A stretch of DNA of 64,000 nt from JBFAPK01 sp040676675 (GTDB lineage: Bacteria; Actinomycetota; Actinomycetes; Mycobacteriales; Micromonosporaceae), in assembly GCF_040676675.1 (NCBI RefSeq), contig NZ_JBFAPK010000047.1, positions 3,377-67,376 on the forward strand, written 5' to 3'. The notes below the pieces were generated by a model. That model saw nothing but the letters and a program-made list of their open reading frames with translations. It had not been told where the DNA came from and ran no database searches. Of this stretch, positions 42,335 to 50,248 are shown one piece after another. The position numbers and the translations under genes were made by a program. Every line of letters begins with the position of its first letter. Position 1 is the stretch's first letter.

Positions 42335-44122
42335 GTGTTTTCCCTGCCCACCACCGTGCGCGGGCGGGCCGGATGGACCGACGCGCTGCTCTGGGCGGCG
42401 CTCTCCGCACCGGTCGCCTGGGCGCTGCTCACCCCGCCGTGGGAACGCCACGCCGCCGCCCGGCTGGTCGGGTCGCTGCTGGTGCTGGCGGTGGCGGTGC
42501 TGGCGAGCCGCCGGCAGCCGCTCGTGTCGCTGCTGCTGGTCGTGCTCCCGACCTTGGTCGACGGCAACTTCGCCTTCGGTATCCCGGTGATGAGTTACCT
42601 GCTCGGGCTGCGGATGGCGCGGGCCTGGCCGGCGGCGCTCGCGTTCGCCACGATCGCGCTCGGCGGTTCGGTGATCAATTTCGGGCTGCTCGGTACCGGT
42701 GCGGCCACCTGGTTCCTGCTCGCCACCACGCTGCTCTTCGCCGGCGTCTTCCCGTGGCTGGTGGGGCGCTACCGACGCCAGCACCGCGAGCTGATGCTGG
42801 CCGGCTGGGAGCAGGCGGAGCTGCTGGAACGCGAGCAGCGGGGCGCGGCGGAGCGGATCCGGATGCGGGAGCGGGCCCGGATCGCCCAGGACATGCACGA
42901 CTCGCTCGGGCACGACCTGAGCCTGCTCGCCCTGCGCGCCGCCGCGCTGGAGCTGGCGCCGGACCTCGACGAGCGGCACCGGCGGGCCGCGGGCGAGCTG
43001 CGGGCCAGCGTGGCGGCGGCCACCGAGCGGCTGCGGGAGATCATCGGGGTGCTCCGGGAGGACGCCGAGCCGGCGCCGACCGGCCCGGTGGCGGAGAGCG
43101 TCGCCGACCTGGTCGAGCGGGCCAGGGAGGCCGGCCTGCCGGTCCGGCTGCGCGAGGGGGGACCGGAGCCGGCCGCGACCGGGTCCGGGGACCGGGCCGC
43201 GACCGGGATCGCGGACGCCGGCGCGCCCGGGTCCGCGCCGGTCGGGCCGGCGATGGTACGGGGTGCCGCGTACCGGGTGGTGCAGGAGGCGCTGACCAAC
43301 GCCGCCCGGTACGCCCCGGGCGCCGCGGTCACCGTCCGGTTGGAGCACGCGGCGCGGTGGACCCGGGTACGGGTCGTCAACGCGCGGCCGTCCGCCGGAG
43401 GCAGCGCCCTGGCCGGCCCCGGCGCGTCGGCCGGCGAAGCTGCCCCGGGCGCCGCTGCCGTGCGCGTGGGCGCCGCTGCCGTGGCCGTGGGCGCCTCGGG
43501 CGGCGGTACCGGGTCGGGCCTGCTCGGCCTGCGGGAACGGGTCCGGCTCGTCGGCGGCACCCTGCGCGCCGGGCCGCGCGACGGCGGATTCGAGGTGCTC
43601 GCGTACCTGCCGCACGAGCGGGCGGCGGCCGGTTCCGCCGACGCCGGACCGGTGGCCGGGGGAGCCGTCGCGCCGGCCGGAGACGGTACGGTGCACGCCG
43701 GTCCCCGGTCGGCTGTCCGGTTGCGGGCCGCCCGGCAACGGGTACGGCGCAGCCTCCTGCTCGCGGTCGCGGCGCCGGTGGCCATCGCCGCCGCGCTCTG
43801 CCTGGCGTACTACCCGTTCGCCACGCTCCACACGGTCCTGCCGGACGAGGCGTACCAGCGGCTGCGGGTCGGGCAGCAGCGGGCCGAGCTGGCGCACCTG
43901 CTGCCGGCCCGGCAGGTACGCCAGCCGGACGACGCCACGCCGCCGGCGCCGGCGGGCACGGTCTGCGAGTTCTACACCGACGGCAACTTCCCGCTGGCCC
44001 TCGCCTCGTACCGGCTCTGCTTCGCCGACGGGCGGCTGGTCGCGAAGGACCGCCTGTCGGGCGAGGCGGCCGGGCGGGAACGCGTCGACGTGCCGCCCGG
44101 GGCGGGGGAGGCAGCGCGGTGA
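42335..44122 (+). CDS. NarL-type sensor histidine kinase with C-terminal membrane extension
   Basis: The 595-residue protein has about five N-terminal membrane spans (residues 15-150), a HisKA_3 domain with His188 in ARIAQDMHDSLGHDLSLLAL, and an HATPase domain with VVQEALTNAARYAPGA and GTGSGLLGLRERV. Beyond the usual end (about residue 430) it continues with a linker, another membrane span (LLLAVAAPVAIAAALCLAYY) and a terminal domain with YQRLRVGQQRAELAHLLPAR and a Cys pair (VCEFYTDG, RLCFADG) reminiscent of a small BamE-like fold. The GTG start at 42335 appears leaderless. It is coupled to the response regulator by GTGA. Confidence 0.9.
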   Translation: MFSLPTTVRGRAGWTDALLWAALSAPVAWALLTPPWERHAAARLVGSLLVLAVAVLASRRQPLVSLLLVVLPTLVDGNFAFGIPVMSYLLGLRMARAWPAALAFATIALGGSVINFGLLGTGAATWFLLATTLLFAGVFPWLVGRYRRQHRELMLAGWEQAELLEREQRGAAERIRMRERARIAQDMHDSLGHDLSLLALRAAALELAPDLDERHRRAAGELRASVAAATERLREIIGVLREDAEPAPTGPVAESVADLVERAREAGLPVRLREGGPEPAATGSGDRAATGIADAGAPGSAPVGPAMVRGAAYRVVQEALTNAARYAPGAAVTVRLEHAARWTRVRVVNARPSAGGSALAGPGASAGEAAPGAAAVRVGAAAVAVGASGGGTGSGLLGLRERVRLVGGTLRAGPRDGGFEVLAYLPHERAAAGSADAGPVAGGAVAPAGDGTVHAGPRSAVRLRAARQRVRRSLLLAVAAPVAIAAALCLAYYPFATLHTVLPDEAYQRLRVGQQRAELAHLLPARQVRQPDDATPPAPAGTVCEFYTDGNFPLALASYRLCFADGRLVAKDRLSGEAAGRERVDVPPGAGEAAR

Positions 44123-44769
44123 TCCCGGTGCTGCTCGCCGACGACGAGGCGATGATCCGGGCCGGGGTGGGCGCGATTCTCGCCACCGACCCGGAGATCG
44201 AGGTGGTGGCGGAGGCGGCCGACGGTCACGCCGCGGTCGAGCTGGTCCGGGCGCACCGCCCACGGGTGGCGCTGCTGGACATCCGGATGCCGCGGCTGGA
44301 CGGGCTGGCGGCCGGCGCGCAGATCCGGCGGCTGGTACCGGAGACGGCGGTGGTCATGCTCACCACCTTCGGCGAGGACGACTACATCGCCCGCGCGCTC
44401 GGCGAGGGAGCCAGCGGGTTCCTGCTGAAGTCCGGCGACCCGCGCGAGCTGATCGCCGGGGTGCGGGCGGTGGCGGACGGCGCCGCGTACCTGTCGCCGC
44501 GGGTGGCCCGGCGGGTGATCGCGCTCGGCGGGGAGCGGCTGGGCCGGCGGCCGGCGGCCCGGGAGCGGGTCGACGTCCTCTCCGAGCGGGAGCGCGAGGT
44601 GCTGGCGCTGGTGGGCGGGGGACTGTCCAACGCGGAGATCGCCCGGCGGCTCTTCCTGGTGGAGGGGACGGTGAAGGGCTACCTCAGCTCGATCTTCCTG
44701 CGGTTGGGGGTACGCAACCGGGTGCAGGCGGCGATCGTCGCGTACGAGGCGGGGCTGGTGGACGGGTAA
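44119..44769 (+). CDS. NarL/LuxR-family response regulator
   Basis: The 216-residue protein has a receiver domain with the acidic pair LADDE, phosphoacceptor Asp54 in LLDIRMPRLDG and Lys in FLLKSGDP, then a LuxR helix-turn-helix (LSEREREVLALVGGGLSNAE then IARRLFLVEGTVKGYLSSI, about residues 150-190). It is the partner of the preceding kinase. The GTG at 44119 overlaps the kinase stop. A shared TGACTTTCGTC motif suggests that it regulates its own operon and the ABC exporter operon at 46-49 kb. Confidence 0.94.
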   Translation: MIPVLLADDEAMIRAGVGAILATDPEIEVVAEAADGHAAVELVRAHRPRVALLDIRMPRLDGLAAGAQIRRLVPETAVVMLTTFGEDDYIARALGEGASGFLLKSGDPRELIAGVRAVADGAAYLSPRVARRVIALGGERLGRRPAARERVDVLSEREREVLALVGGGLSNAEIARRLFLVEGTVKGYLSSIFLRLGVRNRVQAAIVAYEAGLVDG

Positions 44770-44824
44770 CCACGGGGGGCGGCGGGCGCCTGGTACGGGC
44801 GCCCACCGCCGGTCCGGTTCCGCC

Positions 44825-45409
44825 TCAGGACCGGGTCTTGTCGAGCAGGTCGAGGATGTCGGCGGTGGTACCGGTCTCGCCCAGCCTCGGGAAGATCCTC
44901 TCGACGCTGTTGCGGTGGGCGTCGGCGTCGAGGTCGGTCATCGCGTCGGTGGCCAGCGTGACGTGGTAGCCGTGCTCGTGGGCGGCGCGGGCGGTGGACT
45001 CGACCCCGATGCTGGTCGCCACCCCGGTCAGCACGATCTGGGTGACGCCACGGCGGCGCAGGTGCAGGTCCAGGTCGGTGCCGTAGAAGGCGGACCAGTT
45101 GCGCTTGGTCACCAGGATGTCCTCCGGATGCCCGGCCAGCTCGTCGGCGAGCCGGTCCCAGCCGGCGGGCCGGGCTCCGGAGGGGCGGGACGCCTCGGTG
45201 CGCCCGGGTACGGCGTCGGCGCCGTCGGGGGCGCCGGTGACCCGGACCAGGACCACCGGCAGACCGTGGCCGCGGAAGGCGTCGGCGAGCCGTACCGTGC
45301 GGGCGAGCACGTCGGCGGTCGGGTACGGGGTGCCGGGCGCGGCCAGTATGCCGTTCTGCAGGTCGATGACGACCAGCGCGGTCCTGGGGTCGAGCGTGGT
45401 GATCGGCAT
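44825..45409 (-). CDS. isochorismatase-fold hydrolase lacking the catalytic Cys
   Basis: The 194-residue protein carries LVVIDLQNGILA with the first Asp, VTKRNWSAFYGTDLD with the Lys, and TGVATSIGVESTARAAHEHGY, where the amidase Cys is replaced by Gly. This is the same change as in the paralogue at 20542-21129. Substrate unknown. The start is the ATG at 45409. It follows the MarR-type gene by 90 bases on the same strand and is probably controlled by it. Confidence 0.84.
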   Translation of the reverse strand: MPITTLDPRTALVVIDLQNGILAAPGTPYPTADVLARTVRLADAFRGHGLPVVLVRVTGAPDGADAVPGRTEASRPSGARPAGWDRLADELAGHPEDILVTKRNWSAFYGTDLDLHLRRRGVTQIVLTGVATSIGVESTARAAHEHGYHVTLATDAMTDLDADAHRNSVERIFPRLGETGTTADILDLLDKTRS

Positions 45410-45499
45410 GAGGGGTGTCCCTTTCGTGCGGTTGGATCGGTCCGGCCGCGGCGGGCCGGCCGAGTTGGCGGAGCGAGCGGTCGGCCAGGGTGACACGGG

Positions 45500-45940
45500 T
45501 CATGACTGCGCCACCGCGTCCAGCAGCGCCATCGCCTCGATGATCGTGCGCAGCTCCGCCTCGTCGTACCGCTCCTGCAGCGACCGGGCCAACCACACCT
45601 CGCGGGCCCGCCGGTCGTCCAGCCGGCGCTCGCGCCCCAGCTCGGTCAGGGAGACCAGCTGCCGCCGGCCGTCCTGCGGATCGCGGTGCCGTTCCACCAG
45701 CCCGGCCTGCTCCAACACGCCGACGATGGTCGCCATGGACTGCGGCCTGACCCGCTCGGCGGCGGCCAGCTCGCTGGCCGAGGCCGGGCCGTGCTTGGCG
45801 AGCCGGGTCAGCACCGAGGCCTGGCCGGCGCTCAGGTCCTCCGGCCCGGCCAGCTCCCTGAGCCGCCGGATCAGCCGGCTGACCACCACCCAGGTGTCAC
45901 CGGCCGCCTGCGCCGCCGACGCCGAGATGATCTCACTCAT
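45500..45940 (-). CDS. MarR-family transcriptional regulator
   Basis: The 146-residue protein is a typical MarR: a dimerising N-terminus, the winged helix (GPASASELAAAERVRPQSMA then TIVGVLEQAGLVER, about residues 51-84) and the wing DPQDGRRQLVSLTELG. It is probably autoregulatory and controls the downstream isochorismatase-fold gene. Two palindromic sites lie directly upstream of its ATG (45966-46008). Confidence 0.9.
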   Translation of the reverse strand: MSEIISASAAQAAGDTWVVVSRLIRRLRELAGPEDLSAGQASVLTRLAKHGPASASELAAAERVRPQSMATIVGVLEQAGLVERHRDPQDGRRQLVSLTELGRERRLDDRRAREVWLARSLQERYDEAELRTIIEAMALLDAVAQS

Positions 45941-45965
45941 CGGCCACCTCCCCGGTAGAAATAGT

Positions 45966-46008
45966 CAGTCCGGACTGCTCACCTAAAACTTAGCAGTCCA
46001 GGCTGGCT
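45966..46008. promoter_or_regulatory. two MarR-type operator candidates
   Basis: CAGTCCGGACTG (45966-45977) is a perfect 12-bp palindrome. A second imperfect palindrome (tagcagtccaggctggcta, around 45991-46009) has the same AGTCC core. Both lie just upstream of the MarR gene and flank AT-rich DNA that could hold its promoter. Confidence 0.6.
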
Positions 46009-46095
46009 ATCTTGTCCCCGAGGGCGGTCCCGAGGGGCGATTTCGGGGGGGTGGCCGGGTGGGGCGCCGGGCCGGCGCCCCACCCGGGACCAAGA

Positions 46096-46911
46096 TCAGG
46101 CGTCGCGGCGGCGCAGCACCGCGTGGCCGGCGCCCAGCGCGACCGCCGCCCAGCCGGCGAGCAGCGCCAGCCCGACCGGGGCCGGGTACGTGTCGCCGTC
46201 GCCGCGCATGAAGTGCCCGCCGGCCACTCCCGGCAGCGCGTCGACGAACCGTCGCACCATCTCCAGGTCGAGCAGCCCCAGCATGGCCGGTACCACCGAG
46301 AGCAGCAGGAAGACCGTGATCAGGGCGCCGACCGCGCCCCGCAGCGCCGCGCCGACGCCGAGCGCGAAGACGCCGATCAGGGCCGAGTACGCGCCGACGG
46401 CGAGCACGTCACCGGCGGCCTCGGCCGGGTCGAGGCGCCCCCACTCGCCGAGCACCGGGTCGGCCACCGCGATCCCGAGCACCCCGAGCAGCAGCCCGGC
46501 GACGAACGAGACGCCCGCCACCAGGGTGGCCTTCGCCAGCAGCAGCCGCCCCCGGGACGGTACGCACTGCAGCGTGGTCCGGATCGTGCCGGCCGAGTAC
46601 TCGCCGGCCAGTACCAGCACCGCCAGCGCGATGATCGCGTACTGGGCCAGCTCGAAGGCGCCGATCGCGGAGCCGCCGACCGCGACGATTCCCTGGTCGT
46701 CGGCGGGGTCGGCGTTGGTGTTGCCGTTCGCCGTGTAGATCGCCAACTGGCCGGCGGCGGCCGCCATCAGTACGGCGCTGGCGAGCAGGCTCCACCAGGT
46801 CGACCGTACCGACCAGAGCTTGGTCCACTCGCCGACGATCGCCCCGGGCAGGCCCCCGTCGCCGGACCGCCGAGCGGTGTCGGGCGAGCGGTGCGCGGTG
46901 GTGGCGGTCAC
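46096..46911 (-). CDS. ABC-2 type exporter permease
   Basis: The 271-residue protein has six membrane spans and an N-terminal cytosolic segment (GEWTKLWSVRSTWWSLLAS, about residues 29-47) characteristic of ABC-2 permeases of the ABC-type transport systems with small ATPases. The loop LAGEYSAGTIRTTLQCVPSR is a family hallmark. It is the membrane partner of the ATPase at 48182-49111. The GTG at 46911 overlaps the hydrolase stop (GTGA). Substrate unknown. Confidence 0.88.
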   Translation of the reverse strand: MTATTAHRSPDTARRSGDGGLPGAIVGEWTKLWSVRSTWWSLLASAVLMAAAAGQLAIYTANGNTNADPADDQGIVAVGGSAIGAFELAQYAIIALAVLVLAGEYSAGTIRTTLQCVPSRGRLLLAKATLVAGVSFVAGLLLGVLGIAVADPVLGEWGRLDPAEAAGDVLAVGAYSALIGVFALGVGAALRGAVGALITVFLLLSVVPAMLGLLDLEMVRRFVDALPGVAGGHFMRGDGDTYPAPVGLALLAGWAAVALGAGHAVLRRRDA

Positions 46912-48182
46912 GACGCCGCGCCTTCGCCGGGGGCCGGCGTCCGGAACCGGACCTCGGGGTAGGCGGCGCTCGGACCGTCGAGCAGCGGGCCGGGCCGGCC
47001 GCGCAGCTGCCGGTCGAACAGCGCCCGGACGTACTCGCGGGTGATCAGCAGTTGCCGGTCGGCCGGGATGGCGCCCGGGTCCAGGCCGAGCTGCGCGCCG
47101 AGCACCGGCCGGTCGGTGAAGGACATGTGTCCCGCGTCGGGCACCTGGAGCCAGCGTTTCCAGCCGGCCAGGTTCGCCCAGGTCCGCGACCAGCTCGGAT
47201 CCTCGGCGGGGTCCTCGTGCTCCACTGAGCCGATCATCAGGAACGGCCGGTCGACCGCGCCGGCGGGAAGCTCGGTGAAGAACGTGCCGTCCAGGTTCGC
47301 CCCGGCGTCGACGCGCCGGTCGGTCACCATCGTCTCGGCCGCGCTCGCGCCGCCGATCGAGTGCCCGGCCATGCCGATGCGTCCCGCGTCGACGAACCGG
47401 GCGCCGGCCCAGACCGGACGGAACCGTGCCCCGGCCGCCGCCGAGCCCGCACCGGCGTCCGCGCCGCGAGCCGGTCGCGCCGGCCCAGCCGCCGGGCCGA
47501 GCAGCCGGTCGAGCAGGAACGAGACGTCGGCCGCGCGCCCCCGTACCACCCGCGCGGCCACGCCCGGCCCCCACTGGTCGCAGGCGAGGCAGGTGGCCAC
47601 CCGGCCGTCCGGGAACTCGACCCCGCGCGCCTCGTACGGGTGGTCGACACCGGCCACCACGTACCCGTGGCTGGCCAGCTCCTCCGCGAGCCCGGTGAGT
47701 GACTCGCGGCTCAGGCTGAAGCCGGGGGAGAGGACCACCAGCGGCCAGCCGCCCGGGGTGGGGCGTACCGGCACGTCCCGGCGGGCGTTGGTGCGCACCG
47801 TGGTCAGCACGTCGGCCGCGAGCGGCAACCCCTCCGCCTCGACGATCCGGGCCGAGACCGCCGCGGTGGTGTAGGGCGCCGGTGGCCCGTCCGCGGCCAG
47901 CGCCGGGTACCAGATCGAGACCATCAGCTCCCGCCGCAGCTCGGGCCGCCACGGGTCGGGCCGGGCGTCGTCCACGAGGTGCAGCCAGGTCGTGCCGACC
48001 GGGTAGCGGCCGGTCGGTGCCGGCAGCACCAACGCGGGCGGGGCCGCGGCGGCGCGGGGACGTCCGGCCGCGGCCAGCGGCGCCGGGGCGGCCGTGGCGG
48101 CGAGCACCGGGACGGCCAGCAGCGCGGTCGCGAGCAGGAACGGCACCCGGGCCCGCCGGGTGATCCGGTGGCGGTCGCCCAT
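46908..48182 (-). CDS. secreted alpha/beta hydrolase (PAF-acetylhydrolase/lipase-like)
   Basis: The 424-residue protein has a signal peptide or N-terminal anchor (LLATALLAVPVLAATAAPA) and an alpha/beta-hydrolase fold with nucleophile Ser in GRIGMAGHSIGGASA, an acid residue in the GANLDGTFF region and His in VPDAGHMSFTD. Relatives include platelet-activating-factor acetylhydrolases. It is encoded between the ATPase and permease of an ABC exporter with TGATG and GTGA overlaps, so it may process or sense the exported compound or envelope lipids; that is inference. Confidence 0.85.
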   Translation of the reverse strand: MGDRHRITRRARVPFLLATALLAVPVLAATAAPAPLAAAGRPRAAAAPPALVLPAPTGRYPVGTTWLHLVDDARPDPWRPELRRELMVSIWYPALAADGPPAPYTTAAVSARIVEAEGLPLAADVLTTVRTNARRDVPVRPTPGGWPLVVLSPGFSLSRESLTGLAEELASHGYVVAGVDHPYEARGVEFPDGRVATCLACDQWGPGVAARVVRGRAADVSFLLDRLLGPAAGPARPARGADAGAGSAAAGARFRPVWAGARFVDAGRIGMAGHSIGGASAAETMVTDRRVDAGANLDGTFFTELPAGAVDRPFLMIGSVEHEDPAEDPSWSRTWANLAGWKRWLQVPDAGHMSFTDRPVLGAQLGLDPGAIPADRQLLITREYVRALFDRQLRGRPGPLLDGPSAAYPEVRFRTPAPGEGAAS

Positions 48183-49111
48183 CAGGCCACCTCCGCCGGG
48201 TACGCGACGCTGCCGGCGGTCAGCTCCAGGTACGCCTGTTCCAGCGACGCCGTGCGCGGGCTCAGCTCGTGCAGCGGTACGCCCAACTCGTGGGCGAGGT
48301 CGCCGACCTGCTCCACGGTCGCGCCGGTGACGGTCAACTCCGTCGGGTTCCGCTCCGCGTCGCCCGGCTCGACCGTCCAGGACCGGGCGCGTAGCCGTTG
48401 CGCCAGCGCGGCCAGCCCGGTCGGCTGCGGGCTGCGCACCCGTACCGCCGTCCGGGAGCTGCCGGCGAGCACCTCGGCGATCGGGGCGTCCGCGAGCAGC
48501 CGGCCCCGGCCGATCACCACGAGCCGGTCGGCGGTGAGCTGCATCTCGCTCATGAGGTGGCTGGAGACGAAGACGGTACGGCCCTGCGCGGCCAGCGAGC
48601 GCATCAGCTCGCGTACCCAGCGCACCCCGTCCGGGTCGAGGCCGTTGACCGGCTCGTCGAAGATCAGCACCCCCGGGTCGCCGAGCAGGGCGGCCGCGAT
48701 GCCGAGCCGCTGGCTCATGCCGAGCGAGAAGGTGCCGGCGCGTTTCCCGGCCACCTCGCCCAGCCCGACGGCGTCCAGCACCTCGACCACCCGTCGGTCC
48801 GGGATCCCGTTGCTGCGGGCCATCGCCCGCAGGTGGGCGCCGGCGCTGCGGCCCGGGTGCACCGCCCGCGCGTCGAGCAGCGCGCCGACCTCGCGGAGCG
48901 GATGGCGCAGCGTCCGGTACGCCCGCCCGGCGACGAGCGCCCGCCCGGCGTCGGGGCGGTCCAGTCCGAGGACCATCCGCATGGTGGTGGACTTGCCGGC
49001 ACCGTTGGGGCCGAGGAAGCCGGTGACCCGGCCGGGCGCGATCTCCAGCGTCAGGTCGTCGACGGCGGTCAGCGCGCCGAAGCGTTTGGTCAGGCCGCGT
49101 AACGTGATCAT
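48182..49111 (-). CDS. ABC transporter ATP-binding protein
   Basis: The 309-residue ATPase has Walker A GPNGAGKST (about residues 34-42), the signature FSLGMSQRLGIAAAL, Walker B LLGDPGVLIFDEPVNGLDP and the switch His in VFVSSHLMSEM. The signature has the LGMSQR form common in drug and lantibiotic exporters. It heads the operon ATPase-hydrolase-permease. The ATG at 49111 has a strong GGGAGG. A TACCGT -10-like element (49149-49154 on the minus strand) and the TGACTTTCGTCA motif (49203-49214) lie upstream. Confidence 0.93.
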   Translation of the reverse strand: MITLRGLTKRFGALTAVDDLTLEIAPGRVTGFLGPNGAGKSTTMRMVLGLDRPDAGRALVAGRAYRTLRHPLREVGALLDARAVHPGRSAGAHLRAMARSNGIPDRRVVEVLDAVGLGEVAGKRAGTFSLGMSQRLGIAAALLGDPGVLIFDEPVNGLDPDGVRWVRELMRSLAAQGRTVFVSSHLMSEMQLTADRLVVIGRGRLLADAPIAEVLAGSSRTAVRVRSPQPTGLAALAQRLRARSWTVEPGDAERNPTELTVTGATVEQVGDLAHELGVPLHELSPRTASLEQAYLELTAGSVAYPAEVA

Positions 49112-49202
49112 GAAGCCTCCCTGGGGATTCCCCCGTCGTGGTGCGTCGACGGTAGGAATCCGGACCGGGGTGGCGCAGGGCCCGATGGCCGGGTCGGGCG
49201 GC

Positions 49203-49214
49203 TGACTTTCGTCA
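49203..49214. promoter_or_regulatory. TGACTTTCGTCA motif upstream of the ABC exporter operon
   Basis: The 12-mer has TGAC/GTCA half-sites. Eleven of its twelve bases are shared with the site in front of the two-component operon at 42287. It lies about 50 bases upstream of the presumed -10 of the exporter operon. Confidence 0.55.
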
Positions 49215-49285
49215 GGTCCTCGCGCGCCTACGGGCACCCGGCCCGCAGCCGCTCAGAAGGGCCACCAGCCGGGTGGGAGCGTCCG

Positions 49286-49438
49286 TCAGTCTGTCTTCGA
49301 CCCGGTGCGCCGGGCGTAGGCGCGGGCGGCGCGGGCGCGGTCGCCGCAGCGGGTCGAGCACCAGTGGCCGCGGCCACGGCGCAGCAGGTAGCGATTGCAG
49401 GGGGTGGAATCGCAGGCCGTCAGGGATGCGACCTCGCG
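49286..49438 (-). pseudogene. CGNR zinc-finger regulator, C-terminal fragment
   Basis: The last 50 codons of a CGNR zinc-finger protein remain: ACDSTPCNRYLLRRGRGHWC then STRCGDRARAARAYARR before the TGA at 49286. The four zinc ligands are intact, but the N-terminal four fifths is missing. At about 49420-49438 it abuts, on the opposite strand, the truncated transporter fragment. Confidence 0.7.
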
Positions 49439-50185
49439 CACGCCCTCGGCATCCCCCGCCTGGCCGGCCCGTTCCTTCTCGCCGGCGCCGCCTACGCGAT
49501 GGCCGCTCTGGTCCTGGCCATCTGGCTGCGCCCCGACCCGCTGCTGCTGGCCCGCACCCTGGAAGCGGGGAGCGCCGTCGCGGCGCACGCGCAGCCGGAC
49601 AATGCCGGCGCCCAGCCGCGCCCGACGGTCGAGAGGGGCCGCTCCGGCGTGCTGGTCGGCGCACTGGTCATGGTGCTCACCCAACTGGTCATGGTCGCGA
49701 TCATGACCATGACGCCCGTCCAGATGCACGACCACGGCGCCAGCGCCGCCGCCTCCGGCCTCGTCATCGCCATCCACATCGGCGCGATGTATCTGCCCTC
49801 GCCCCTGACCGGCTGGCTCGTCGACCGCTACGGCCGCCCCGCGGTCGCCGCCGCCTCCGGGGTGACCCTGCTGGCCGCCGGAACCGTTGCCGCCAGCGCC
49901 CCCGGCGGCTCGATCGCCCCGCTCGCGGTGGCTCTCGCGTTGCTGGGCCTGGGCTGGAACTTCGGCCTCGTCAGCGGTACCGCGATCATCACCGACGCCG
50001 TCCCGCTGGCCATCCGCGCCAAGACCCAGGGCTTGGTCGACGTCTCCATCGCCGTCGCCGGTGCCACGGGCGGTATGGCCTCGGGGCTCGTCGTCGCCGT
50101 TGCCGGCTACCCCCTCCTGGCCATCGGCGGTGGGCTCCTGGCGCTGGCCATCGTGCCGGCGATCGTCGCCGCGCGCGGCCGGTGA
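49430..50185 (+). pseudogene. MFS transporter, C-terminal fragment
   Basis: From about LAHALGIPRLAGPFLLAGAA onward the plus strand encodes roughly 250 residues of a 12-span MFS transporter, including GWLVDRYGRPAVAAASGVTL (the loop 8-9 motif) and a normal end. The first four to five spans and a start codon are missing; codons before 49430 are the antisense of the CGNR fragment. It is therefore a remnant rather than a short transporter. Confidence 0.7.
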
Positions 50186-50248
50186 GCGGCGCCCCGGTCG
50201 GCGTCCGGGGTGCGCGATGACCAACGTTCGAGAGGTACTTCGATCCGG

